Source of the DNA: an uncultured Mucilaginibacter sp.
GTDB lineage: Bacteria > Bacteroidota > Bacteroidia > Sphingobacteriales > Sphingobacteriaceae
NCBI GenBank assembly: GCA_903887275.1
Contig: CAISPD010000108.1
Coordinates: 1 to 41,328 of the forward strand
DNA length: 41,328 nt
Direction of reading: 5' to 3'
The position numbers were made by a program, and so were the translations under genes. Below, one piece after another: positions 34,319 through 41,328 of the stretch; position 1 is the stretch's first letter; each line of letters starts with the position of its first letter. The notes beneath the pieces were generated by a model. That model did no database searches. It saw only the letters and a program-made list of their open reading frames with translations, and had not been told where the DNA came from.

Positions 34319-35374
34319 TCAGGCGTACAACTCCTCCAAAATATTTTCCTCTTCGGCCTTGTACACATATTGCTTCAGGAAGTGACTGCGCTCTCCATTA
34401 AATTCAACATAAGCGCGACATATATTGGCTATGTTTTTAGCCGATGTTCCGCCATTTTGTAAAGGTGCCAGGCGTTTTAACTCATCGAGTTCAAAATAAG
34501 AATGCACCTTTTTTCCCAGTGCCAGACCGGTATATACTACTGTTGAATATTGTGTGATCAACTCGCAACAGTTTGCGATCATCTCATTGGTATTTCCATT
34601 TTGAAAAACCAGTGTGCCGGCCGGAGCATATTCCATTATCTCGGCATTGGCGCGCTCGAAATTTTCATTGGGATGCAGTTTAAAAAGCATCGGCCTGCCA
34701 TTGGCTATTTCGACAGTTTGTTTTATAAATGCCGGGCGATCTTCCTTACGGTAAGTTTCACGCATATCGGTGGTAGCCACCATCACATAGTCGCGATAGG
34801 GAAAATTATTATCGAGATACTTACTGCAATGGTCGTAATTAGGCATACCTGTTACAAAAATCTTATCAGCATCAGTGCCGTGCAGCTTGAAGTAATTTTT
34901 ATAACCGTAGGAAGCAGCACAATAAATATCACAGCTGTTTCCTGAACCGTTTAGGGAAGTGTTACCAGCCAGATAGGCAGGTAAACGTAAACGTTTGATC
35001 ACCTTACTCCAGGGTGTTATTTTATCTATCATCCCCTCCTGCACCCAGATGGTTTTGTATTTACGAAGGCTATCTGCAATGATCAGGTCCGAACAATAAA
35101 CAACCAGGTCATACTTATTAAGCTTTGCGCCGTAATCGGTTTGCAAATTATGATTTGCTAAATACTCCTCCGAGCGACGTTTAAATTGCCCCGCCAGAAC
35201 GGTGCTGTCAGCAATCGAAGTATATTTTATTATTGCTTTTAAAAACTTTGAATCGGTGAAGATCTGACTGAACCAACAATCGTATTCCGGCAGCTGTTCC
35301 GCTATCTGGTGCATCTGCGTGGTTTGATTGATGGAACCGATAATAAATAATATCTTTTTCTTCAATTGAACCAT
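34319..35374 (-). CDS. GT-B-like transferase, first gene of the nonulosonic operon
   Basis: 351 aa, no close family recognised. The start KKKILFIIGSINQTTQMHQIAEQL resembles the first Rossmann strand and helix of GT-B folds and UDP-GlcNAc 2-epimerases. KLHPNENFERANAEIM (about 233-248) resembles the K-x-HP motif seen in CDP-glycerol glycerophosphotransferase-like and polysialyl/Kdo-type transferases. TQYSTVVYTGLALGKKV corresponds to the nucleotide-binding C-terminal helix of such enzymes. No membrane segment is present. Its place as first gene ahead of the CMP-transferase suggests it attaches the product sugar to a carrier, but a 2-epimerase-like role cannot be excluded. Confidence 0.6.
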   Translation of the reverse strand: MVQLKKKILFIIGSINQTTQMHQIAEQLPEYDCWFSQIFTDSKFLKAIIKYTSIADSTVLAGQFKRRSEEYLANHNLQTDYGAKLNKYDLVVYCSDLIIADSLRKYKTIWVQEGMIDKITPWSKVIKRLRLPAYLAGNTSLNGSGNSCDIYCAASYGYKNYFKLHGTDADKIFVTGMPNYDHCSKYLDNNFPYRDYVMVATTDMRETYRKEDRPAFIKQTVEIANGRPMLFKLHPNENFERANAEIMEYAPAGTLVFQNGNTNEMIANCCELITQYSTVVYTGLALGKKVHSYFELDELKRLAPLQNGGTSAKNIANICRAYVEFNGERSHFLKQYVYKAEEENILEELYA

Positions 35375-35408
35375 AGCGGGTTTAATTTGTGTTAGGTTCT
35401 GATGAAGT

Positions 35409-35416
35409 CAAATGTA
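35409..35416 (-). promoter_or_regulatory. Possible -7 box for the nonulosonic operon
   Basis: On the minus strand the sequence TACATTTG matches the Bacteroidota -7 consensus TAnnTTTG exactly and lies about 35 nt before the operon's first ATG (35374). A clear -33 TTTG at the expected spacing is not seen, so this is a weak call. Confidence 0.35.
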
Positions 35417-35543
35417 CAAATGACGTTTGGCTTTGCTGTTAAAAGGGATTAAACTTAATCTTATTTTAACACCGGCGTAAATTTAACACAAGTTTGAAAT
35501 ACTATGGAAATTTAACTGTGCAATTTTAAAGTTGGCTGACAAA

Positions 35544-35643
35544 TTGGTTGGATTTGTTATAGTAGTTGTAGAGGTTGGATTGGTTGTAGTAGTTATAATA
35601 GTTACCAGATACCTAATACCTAATACCCGATACCTGTTACTAC
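35544..35643. repeat. TTGGTTGTAGTAGTT tandem repeat plus ATACCTAATACC repeat
   Basis: 35544-35606 consists of imperfect TTGGTT/GTTGTAGTAGTT units like those at 2062-2203. 35606-35637 continues with about four 7-8 bp copies of ATACCTA. The stretch ends at the stop codon of the flavoprotein gene. The remaining gap 35375-35543 holds only the putative promoter. Confidence 0.6.
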
Positions 35644-36768
35644 TCACCGCGACCCAATATACTGTTCACAAAGACCAAAAGAGAGCGTCATACCGTTTCC
35701 ACCAACGCCGTTGATGACGGTAACACCATTTTCAATTTCAAGTATGAGTTCCGTCCGGCCGTCGGTCATTTTAGGATAAATGCCGTGCCATGATTGCATG
35801 AGTTTCCAGTCCTTGAAATTGGCAAAAGTTTGCAGATATTCGGTAATCATCTTGTTGATGAATTCTTTATCGAAAGGATCGTGAACCAGGGCATATTCGT
35901 GAGAATCACCGATCGTTAATTCACCGCCGCCATTCTGAGATACCATAACATGAATCCCCCATTGCAAATAATCGGCAAATTGCTCTTCATATCTTTTCCT
36001 AAGCTGAGGAAGAGAGGCTGCTGCTTTAAAACCGGGATAGTGGATCATTGACAAACCTCCGCACAATGCCGGACCAATGCGCCAGTTATCTGGCTGCGCT
36101 ACCAGTCGCATCATTTGCAGTTTGCATTTGGTAATATCGGTAGCTAAAAATAATTCGGGGTAGAGAGTTTCAAAATCAGCCCCGCTGCAAACAAAAATCT
36201 CTTCAGCCTTCCAGCTTCTTTTTCCGGAAAATACTTCCGGATGGCTGATCTGGCTGATAGCGGTATTCCAATGAAATTCGACACCATATTTTTCGGCGAG
36301 ATAAGCTGCAACCTGCCCAACGGCTACTCTTGATTCAACGATCATTTCTTCACCGCTCCAAAGTGCCCCTTTTAAACCATTCGGATTTACAGCCGGTGAT
36401 TTTTCCAAAGCTTGCTGCGGTGTCAGTAGGGCACAATCACGATGAGCATGGTTAACGTCAACATATTCGCTGATCGCCAGTAGTTCATCATCCTGATAAG
36501 CCAGGTGAAGCGACCCAACCTCATCGTGCCATACGCCTGCTTCGGTACATATTTCTTTCCAGATGCTGCGCGAAAGCATTGCCCTTTCAAACAGGGGTCC
36601 GGTTTCCTGCCCAATGGGCCATACCATACCAAAATTACGGATGGAGGCACCTACTGCTTTTTCGTTTCGTTCAAAAACGCTTACACGATAACCACGCAGC
36701 GCAAGTGCCCTTGCAGTTGCCAGCCCCACGATGCCGGCACCAATAACTATGGCCGATGAATTTTTCAT
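35644..36768 (-). CDS. FAD-dependent amine oxidoreductase, TIGR03364/PbfD-like (phosphonate-associated)
   Basis: 374 aa DadA/ThiO-type flavoprotein. The FAD motif AIVIGAGIVGLATARAL starts the chain. The segment VGASIRNFGMVWPIGQ (about 40-55) is characteristic of the TIGR03364 clade, whose members neighbour phosphonate genes; a characterised member (PbfD) oxidises N-methyl-2-aminoethylphosphonate. MQSWHGIYPKMTDGRTELI and NGVGGNGMTLSFG close the FAD site. It probably oxidises the C-N bond of an aminophosphonate in the cytoplasm. It overlaps the DUF5690 permease gene by 4 nt, so transport and oxidation are coupled. Confidence 0.87.
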   Translation of the reverse strand: MKNSSAIVIGAGIVGLATARALALRGYRVSVFERNEKAVGASIRNFGMVWPIGQETGPLFERAMLSRSIWKEICTEAGVWHDEVGSLHLAYQDDELLAISEYVDVNHAHRDCALLTPQQALEKSPAVNPNGLKGALWSGEEMIVESRVAVGQVAAYLAEKYGVEFHWNTAISQISHPEVFSGKRSWKAEEIFVCSGADFETLYPELFLATDITKCKLQMMRLVAQPDNWRIGPALCGGLSMIHYPGFKAAASLPQLRKRYEEQFADYLQWGIHVMVSQNGGGELTIGDSHEYALVHDPFDKEFINKMITEYLQTFANFKDWKLMQSWHGIYPKMTDGRTELILEIENGVTVINGVGGNGMTLSFGLCEQYIGSR

Positions 36769-38072
36769 ACAGGTATTATATTCAGTTGATCTTCTTTAAT
36801 ATCGTCTTTTTGCTTACGCGCTTCCCGTAAAAAATAGAGTAGCGAAAGGCTGGCGCAAATACCGCCTACTACTGCAACGGTTAATATACTGGTTTTAAAA
36901 AAAATCCCCCAGCTTATATCAGGCTGACCGAGTTCTTTTACCAGCAGCACACTCACGCTACCCAGATAACCCATAGAATCTGCCACGTAAATCAGGAAGC
37001 CAACATTGCCTTTGTAATGGAACGATGCCAGCAAGCGTTCAAAAAAGACGGCATTATAGGGCACATAGCCCATGTATAAACCCAGCCCGGCAAGCGTCAT
37101 CCAAACTTTTACTTCTATTAAACCGGCTACAAATAGTGCAGTACCAGCGCCAATCAGAACACAGCCGCCGATGATCATCAGGTGTATCACCATGAAGGCT
37201 TTGAGGTTGTGCCTGATCAGGATCAATAAGCTCATAGCTGCAAGAACGATCACAGAAATGATGGTATCAGTTTTTGCATAAATGGTAGTGTCCCTGATAC
37301 CGAAACTACCCCAAATCTCTACCTCGAAATTGTCCCGTACGTCGCGCATGATGGTCAGCAGCACGTATATAATAAGTGTTAGTATGATGCCTGGTAAAAA
37401 TCGCTGCAAAAAATTCCGGCGCTCCTCTGCGTTCATGGGCTGGCGTTTTGTACGCAAACGCATATCTTCTTCGGTTGGTGGTGGAATAAGTTCCAGAATA
37501 AAAACAAAGAGCAGCAGTGGCAGCACAAACAAGGCACCGGTTATTACAGGCATATTAAATTCGCCGATGCCAAAATTATGCATCAGGGCCTTGGCAATGG
37601 TTTTTACGAATCCAGAGGCAAAAATGAGGCTGATGGATAAAACAGCTGCCATAAATTCGGTTGATTTTCTTCCTTCGAGGTATCCAAAAACAAGGCCCCA
37701 TATCAAACCCAGCGGAAAGCCATTGATCAGCAGGAAAACGATATTATAGGGTGCCGGAACTATAGCAAATAATAACAAAGCTATCCAGGCAATACCTATT
37801 AAAAGCAGGATATTTTTTGCACGCTCCCCGGGTTTAAGCTCGGCTATAAATTTGATACCGTAAAATTTACTAAGTGTGTACCCAATGATCTGAGCAACAA
37901 CCAGCCAAACTTTATAGTCGATATGCCAGTATTGAAGTCCGCTGAAAGTACCTGCTGCAAAGGCCTTACGGAAAGCATACATGGAGGTATAAGCGCCAAA
38001 TGCCGATATAGCAGCCAAAACTGATATTACACCATAAGGCAATTTGGCAACCCGTTCCCTAAGTTTTTGCAT
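36765..38072 (-). CDS. DUF5690 MFS-type permease with OPA-like arginines
   Basis: 435 aa from the ATG at 38072 (a GTG one codon earlier is possible). About 12 membrane helices. The first helix ends GAYTSMYAFRKAFAAG, where YxxRKxF (Arg35) resembles the phosphate-binding helix-1 motif of the organophosphate:phosphate antiporters GlpT and UhpT. The helix after the central loop carries TIMRDVRDNFE (Arg243, Arg246), comparable to the second phosphate-binding Arg of GlpT. By this reading it could import an organophosphonate. It is translationally coupled to the TIGR03364 flavoprotein gene. Confidence 0.8.
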   Translation of the reverse strand: MQKLRERVAKLPYGVISVLAAISAFGAYTSMYAFRKAFAAGTFSGLQYWHIDYKVWLVVAQIIGYTLSKFYGIKFIAELKPGERAKNILLLIGIAWIALLLFAIVPAPYNIVFLLINGFPLGLIWGLVFGYLEGRKSTEFMAAVLSISLIFASGFVKTIAKALMHNFGIGEFNMPVITGALFVLPLLLFVFILELIPPPTEEDMRLRTKRQPMNAEERRNFLQRFLPGIILTLIIYVLLTIMRDVRDNFEVEIWGSFGIRDTTIYAKTDTIISVIVLAAMSLLILIRHNLKAFMVIHLMIIGGCVLIGAGTALFVAGLIEVKVWMTLAGLGLYMGYVPYNAVFFERLLASFHYKGNVGFLIYVADSMGYLGSVSVLLVKELGQPDISWGIFFKTSILTVAVVGGICASLSLLYFLREARKQKDDIKEDQLNIIPV

Positions 38073-38191
38073 CACAAATTATGTTGAGCAATGCTAAACT
38101 TTGTTTATTAATACCGAACGAATTTAATGTTAAGGTTTTGTGATTAGTTAACTAACAAGCGTCGACTAATCACAGGTTAACCAATCCCCTC

Positions 38192-38785
38192 CTACTTCTT
38201 CTCACCAAAAAAATAAATAATAAGCAATACAGCTTTCTGGTTACTTCTGTTAACCGGGGTGTGCGGTATATGCCCGTCGAAAAGAATTGAATCGCCGGCC
38301 TGAAGCTTAATTACTGTTTCCTCATCAAAATGGTAGTCGACCTCACCGCATAGCAGGTACTTATATTCGTAGGCATCAGTTTCTACCAGCGGGCGTGTAG
38401 CATTGGGCTCAAGTTCGAGCAGCACAATATCAATGGTCGAATGATCGATATAGCGCGAAAGTATCCTCTGATAGCTGAAACCGGTGGCATTTTCTTTTTC
38501 AAAATGCTCGTATTCACCCCTCCGTAAAACCAGGATCGGCTCGTTTTTGCTATTGGTTTTAATATTTTTAAAAAATTCATTCAGGTCTATATCCAGGGCC
38601 TTGATAATATCGATCAATACGAGGAGTGAAGGTATAGTACGGCTATTTTCAATTTGTGATATCAAACCCTTGCTCACATTGGCCAGAGTTGCCAATTCCT
38701 GAACTGTTATATTTTTTTCGCGTCGGCGTACTTTTATGCTGTTACTGATCTGTAACAATATATTGTCTTCCAATAATGGTTTCAA
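38192..38785 (-). CDS. XRE-family regulator with C-terminal cupin domain (TTG start)
   Basis: 197 aa. The helix-turn-helix is at about 24-50 (ITVQELATLANVSKGLISQIENSRTIPSLLVL). A cupin fold follows from about residue 110 (DAYEYKYLLCGEVDYHFDEETVIKLQAGDSILFDGHIPHTPVN), likely the small-molecule sensor. The start is the TTG at 38785; no ATG precedes the HTH in frame. It is divergent from the PhnZ-like gene across a 208-nt AT-rich gap and 119 nt upstream of the permease gene, so it probably controls this locus, perhaps in response to a phosphonate or its product. Confidence 0.88.
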   Translation of the reverse strand: MKPLLEDNILLQISNSIKVRRREKNITVQELATLANVSKGLISQIENSRTIPSLLVLIDIIKALDIDLNEFFKNIKTNSKNEPILVLRRGEYEHFEKENATGFSYQRILSRYIDHSTIDIVLLELEPNATRPLVETDAYEYKYLLCGEVDYHFDEETVIKLQAGDSILFDGHIPHTPVNRSNQKAVLLIIYFFGEKK

Positions 38786-38993
38786 TGACTTGTTGTTTTA
38801 ATATGGGGGTAAAATATTCCTAATTGGCATCGCAAAATAAATTTATACTTTCAATCGGCCTAATTAAAAAATTATGAATTTTCAGAGATATCAACTTTAA
38901 TTTTAAAGTCTTGGTATGCTGTATAAATTTTATCACGTTGATTTAATAATTTAATAATATCCCTTTTGTTTATTTGTTTAAACAGCCATAAAA
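38786..38993. promoter_or_regulatory. Divergent control region, XRE regulator / PhnZ-like gene
   Basis: A 208-nt AT-rich gap between divergent starts. It should hold both promoters and the regulator's operator. No perfect TAnnTTTG box or long palindrome was found by eye; the CCTTTTGTTTATTTG stretch near 38963 is the nearest promoter-like sequence for the plus-strand gene. Confidence 0.4.
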
Positions 38994-39575
38994 ATGAGTA
39001 AAGCCGCTTTTGAACCAGAGACCATTGTAGATGAAGTATTTGCCCTTTACGAGAAGCATGGCGATGAAGATTATATTGGCGAACCTGTTTCGCAATTGGA
39101 GCACATGATGCAGGCTGCCGCCCTTGCCGAAGAAGAGGGGTTTGAAGATGAAGTTATTCTGGCTGCATTCTTTCATGATATAGGCCACCTTTGTGCAAGT
39201 GCCGGAGAAGCTGTGAGCATGGATGGCTTCGGCAATATGGAGCACGAGAAGCTGGGCGCCAATTATTTGCGCGAGCACGGTTTTTCTGAACGGCTTGCCG
39301 CACTGGTTCAAAGCCATGTGATCGCCAAAAGATACCTTACTTACAAATACCCCGAATATTATAACCAATTGTCAGAAGCCAGCCGGGCGACACTCGGTTT
39401 CCAGGGTGGCCCTATGACCGAAGTCGAAGCAAAAGAATTTGAATCAAATGCCGATGCTGAGTTGTTTATCCGTCTGCGTTATTGGGACGATAAAGCCAAA
39501 GAAACTAATGTGCCTTTAGGGGATATCAACCACCTTAAACTACTGGCATTAAGCCATTTGCACAAGAATAATTAG
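38994..39575 (+). CDS. phnZ: PhnZ-type HD-domain mixed-valent di-iron oxygenase
   Basis: 193 aa, full family length. Characterised PhnZ cleaves the C-P bond of (R)-1-hydroxy-2-aminoethylphosphonate with O2, giving glycine and phosphate. The iron ligands known for PhnZ (H34, H58, D59, H80, H104, D161) align with His37, His61, Asp62, His84, His108 and Asp165 here. The substrate-gating pair Tyr24/Glu27 aligns with Tyr27/Glu30 in DYIGEPVSQLEH, and Lys112 (HVIAKRY) fits the phosphonate-binding Lys. It is divergent from the XRE regulator, and a SusC-like gene follows. The usual partner hydroxylase PhnY is not in the window. Confidence 0.88.
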   Translation: MSKAAFEPETIVDEVFALYEKHGDEDYIGEPVSQLEHMMQAAALAEEEGFEDEVILAAFFHDIGHLCASAGEAVSMDGFGNMEHEKLGANYLREHGFSERLAALVQSHVIAKRYLTYKYPEYYNQLSEASRATLGFQGGPMTEVEAKEFESNADAELFIRLRYWDDKAKETNVPLGDINHLKLLALSHLHKNN

Positions 39576-39605
39576 TAGTCTAAATTTCCTGAATATTAAC
39601 ACCGT

Positions 39606-39632
39606 GTAAGCAGATTGTGATATCTGCGTTAC
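39606..39632 (+). terminator. Hairpin between phnZ-like and susC-like genes
   Basis: GTAAGCAGAT (39606-39615) pairs with ATCTGC-g-TTAC (39622-39632), 10 bp with a single bulged G and a 6-nt loop, 30 nt after the phnZ stop. No T-run follows at once, so it may be a weak terminator or an mRNA-end structure. Confidence 0.4.
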
Positions 39633-39690
39633 AGAATTTCCCTCCCTTTACATTTTCTCGACACAAGCTTAAGGTTTACTTAATATAAAC

Positions 39691-39713
39691 TTAGTTTACT
39701 ATTTATAAACTAA
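39691..39713. promoter_or_regulatory. Palindrome upstream of the susC-like gene
   Basis: TTAGTTTA (39691-39698) and TAAACTAA (39706-39713) form a perfect 8-bp inverted repeat with a 7-nt spacer, 55 nt before the ATG. TAGTATTG (39717-39724), one mismatch from the -7 consensus, follows at once. This is a plausible operator/promoter pair. Confidence 0.4.
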
Positions 39714-39767
39714 AGCTAGTATTGTTTCATGAAATTTCCATCCATTCTCATCAATTAATTGAAACAA

Positions 39768-41328
39768 ATGAAGCAGCTTTACATTCACTTTCGGCCACTC
39801 ATAACGGTATTGTTATGGTGCCTGATCCCGGCAACTCTGTTCGGGCAAAACAAGATCGGTGGTACAGTTACCGACGAAAACAAACAACCGCTTCCAGGTG
39901 TCAGCGTGACACTTAAAGGAACAAACAAAGGTTCTGTTACCGATGTTAGCGGACATTTTAGTATTGCAGCCGAAAAAGGACAGGTGATCTCTTTCACCTT
40001 TATCGGTTACCTGCAACAACAGATCACCGTTGGCGATCAAAGCAATTACATCATTACGCTGGCACCGGATACCAGAGCGCTAAGCGAAGTAACCGTAACA
40101 GCACTCGGTGTTAAAAAGGAAACCAGACGTTTAGGTTATGCTACCCAAACGGTAAATGGCGACCAGCTGACCACCGCACGCGACCCTAACCCGGTTAACG
40201 GCCTGATCGGAAAAGTAGCCGGCTTACAGGTAGGTGCAACATCCGAAATTTTGGGAACGCCAAACGTTACCATTCGGGGTAATACCGTTTCGTTATATGT
40301 TATCGACGGTTTGCCATTTGATTCAGATACTTTCGATTTGAGTCCGGATGATATCGAATCTTATACTGTATTGAAAGGCCCTGCTGCTGCTGCATTGTAT
40401 GGCAGCCGTGCACAATTCGGTGCAATTTTGATCACTACAAAAAAAGGTGATAAAAACAAAAAAGGAGTTTCGGTAGAGATCAACAGCAGTACCGTAGTAA
40501 ACTCGGGCTTTATTGCCTTCCCACGTGTACAACACTCATTCGGTCCGGGCGAAAACACTTACTATCAATTCGTTGATGGTAAAGGTGGCGCACCAGGCGG
40601 TGTGGATAGCGATTACGATATCTGGGGTCCTTATTTCAACGGACAGTTGATACCACAGTATGACAGTCCGGTAGTTAACGGAGTACGTCAGGGAACACCA
40701 TGGACAGCCCGTGGCGCCAACAACCTGGCAAATTTCCTGCGTACCGGTTATTAAACCAATAACGACGTAGCAGTAACCGACGTAGGCGAAAACTATATCA
40801 CACGCTTTTCGGCATCACAGCAACACCAGAATAGTTATATTCCTTTCCAGTACCTGGATATTGCGAACGTTAACTTTTACGGTTCATTCAACGCTACCCC
40901 TAAATTAAAATTTGAAGCCAGTGTCGATTTCAACCGTCAGAGCACGGATGATTTTCCGGATGTACAATACGGTCCTAACTCGATCATCTATAACCTGGCC
41001 ATATGGACAGGTGCTGACTGGAGCGTTAACGCACCGGATATCAAAGCCATCTGGCAGCCCGGAAAAACCAATGTACAATCAAATTTTGAGGAATATACCC
41101 GTTACCATAACCCCTACCTGTTAACAGAAATCTGGACCCGCGGTCACCATAAAAATGATTTATATGGTTATTTAGCCGGAACTTACACTTTTAACAAAAA
41201 CCTGAACCTGAGCCTGAAATCGGAAGTAAGCACTTATAGTGTTTTGCGTACGGAAGATATGCCTTACTCGGCTCACCCTTACGGACGTGAAGGAAACAGA
41301 GGTGATTACCGCGAAGATCGTCGCGACC
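39768..41328 (+). pseudogene. SusC-like TonB-dependent receptor interrupted by an in-frame TAA (3' end outside window)
   Basis: The start MKQLYIHFRPLITVLLW... is a signal peptide ending FGQ. A carboxypeptidase-like domain (IGGTVTDENKQPLPGVSVTLKG) and a TonB plug follow (LSEVTVTALGVKKETRRLGYA; NVTIRGNTVSLYVIDGLPF; YTVLKGPAAAALYGSRAQFGAILITTKKG), the SusC pattern. At 40752-40754 the frame has TAA (RTGY-stop-TNNDVAVT), after which the same frame continues open to the window end with receptor barrel sequence (ITRFSASQQHQNSYIPF and on). One CAA-to-TAA change would explain it. A TTG at 39759 is an alternative but less likely start. It may be a recent pseudogene or a sequencing error. Confidence 0.85.

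Noticed and set aside
28067..41328. One combined phosphonate-glycan biosynthesis island joining the NeuB operon with the PhnZ locus.
   Set aside because: No PEP mutase or phosphonopyruvate decarboxylase is present, and a repeat-filled gap plus a separate promoter divide the two groups; the PhnZ side looks catabolic.

Overview
The window looks like chromosomal DNA from a Bacteroidota species, most likely Sphingobacteriaceae close to Mucilaginibacter or Pedobacter. That placement is inferred from gene content: a SusC-type TonB-dependent receptor, a DUF5690 permease, a FucP-type sugar MFS protein beside a zinc-less ROK kinase, TlpA-type lipid- or signal-bearing thioredoxins, and intergenic inverted repeats of the kind common in that family. 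No rRNA, tRNA, CRISPR array, transposase or phage gene was recognised.

Layout. 1-2667 (+): 3' end of fumC, a small lipoprotein, an S1/P1 nuclease and a low-molecular-weight tyrosine phosphatase. 2680-5499 (-): a GNAT acetyltransferase and three exported proteins (YVTN beta-propeller, YceI, di-heme cytochrome c with a Pro/Gly tail). 5701-9844 (-): polA, tag and an AhpD-like protein. 10031-12135 (+): two VOC proteins and a DUF1624 membrane acyltransferase-like protein. 12208-17078 (-): a TlpA-like protein, an alkyltransferase-like protein coupled to trmB, and a ROK kinase coupled to a sugar transporter. 17252-19413 (+): two coupled polytopic membrane proteins. 19414-25359 (-): a periplasmic PaoABC-type molybdenum aldehyde oxidoreductase with two tandem large subunits. 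25467-27900 (-): a lipoprotein, an SMR-type transporter and a fatty acid hydroxylase/sterol desaturase.

28067-35374 (-) is a compact seven-gene operon that reads as a nonulosonic (sialic-acid-like) sugar pathway. It encodes a HAD phosphatase-NeuB fusion, a PtmA-like SDR, a HemL-like aminotransferase, a split transketolase, an SpsF-like CMP-transferase and a GT-B-like transferase. The split transketolase and the absence of NeuC or the usual UDP-sugar enzymes suggest an unusual sugar backbone.

35644-41328 reads as an organophosphonate catabolic locus. It holds a TIGR03364/PbfD-like flavoprotein, a DUF5690 permease with OPA-like arginines, an XRE-cupin regulator, a divergent PhnZ-type HD oxygenase with the full metal-ligand set, and a SusC-like receptor interrupted by one in-frame TAA. 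No PhnY, PhnW, PhnX or phosphonate ABC transporter is in view, so the combination may be a little-described uptake and oxidation route.

Most of the gaps near or above 150 bp carry one of at least five families of dispersed inverted or tandem repeats. In three genes the repeat supplies the start or stop codon. No gene-free stretch exceeds 300 bp.
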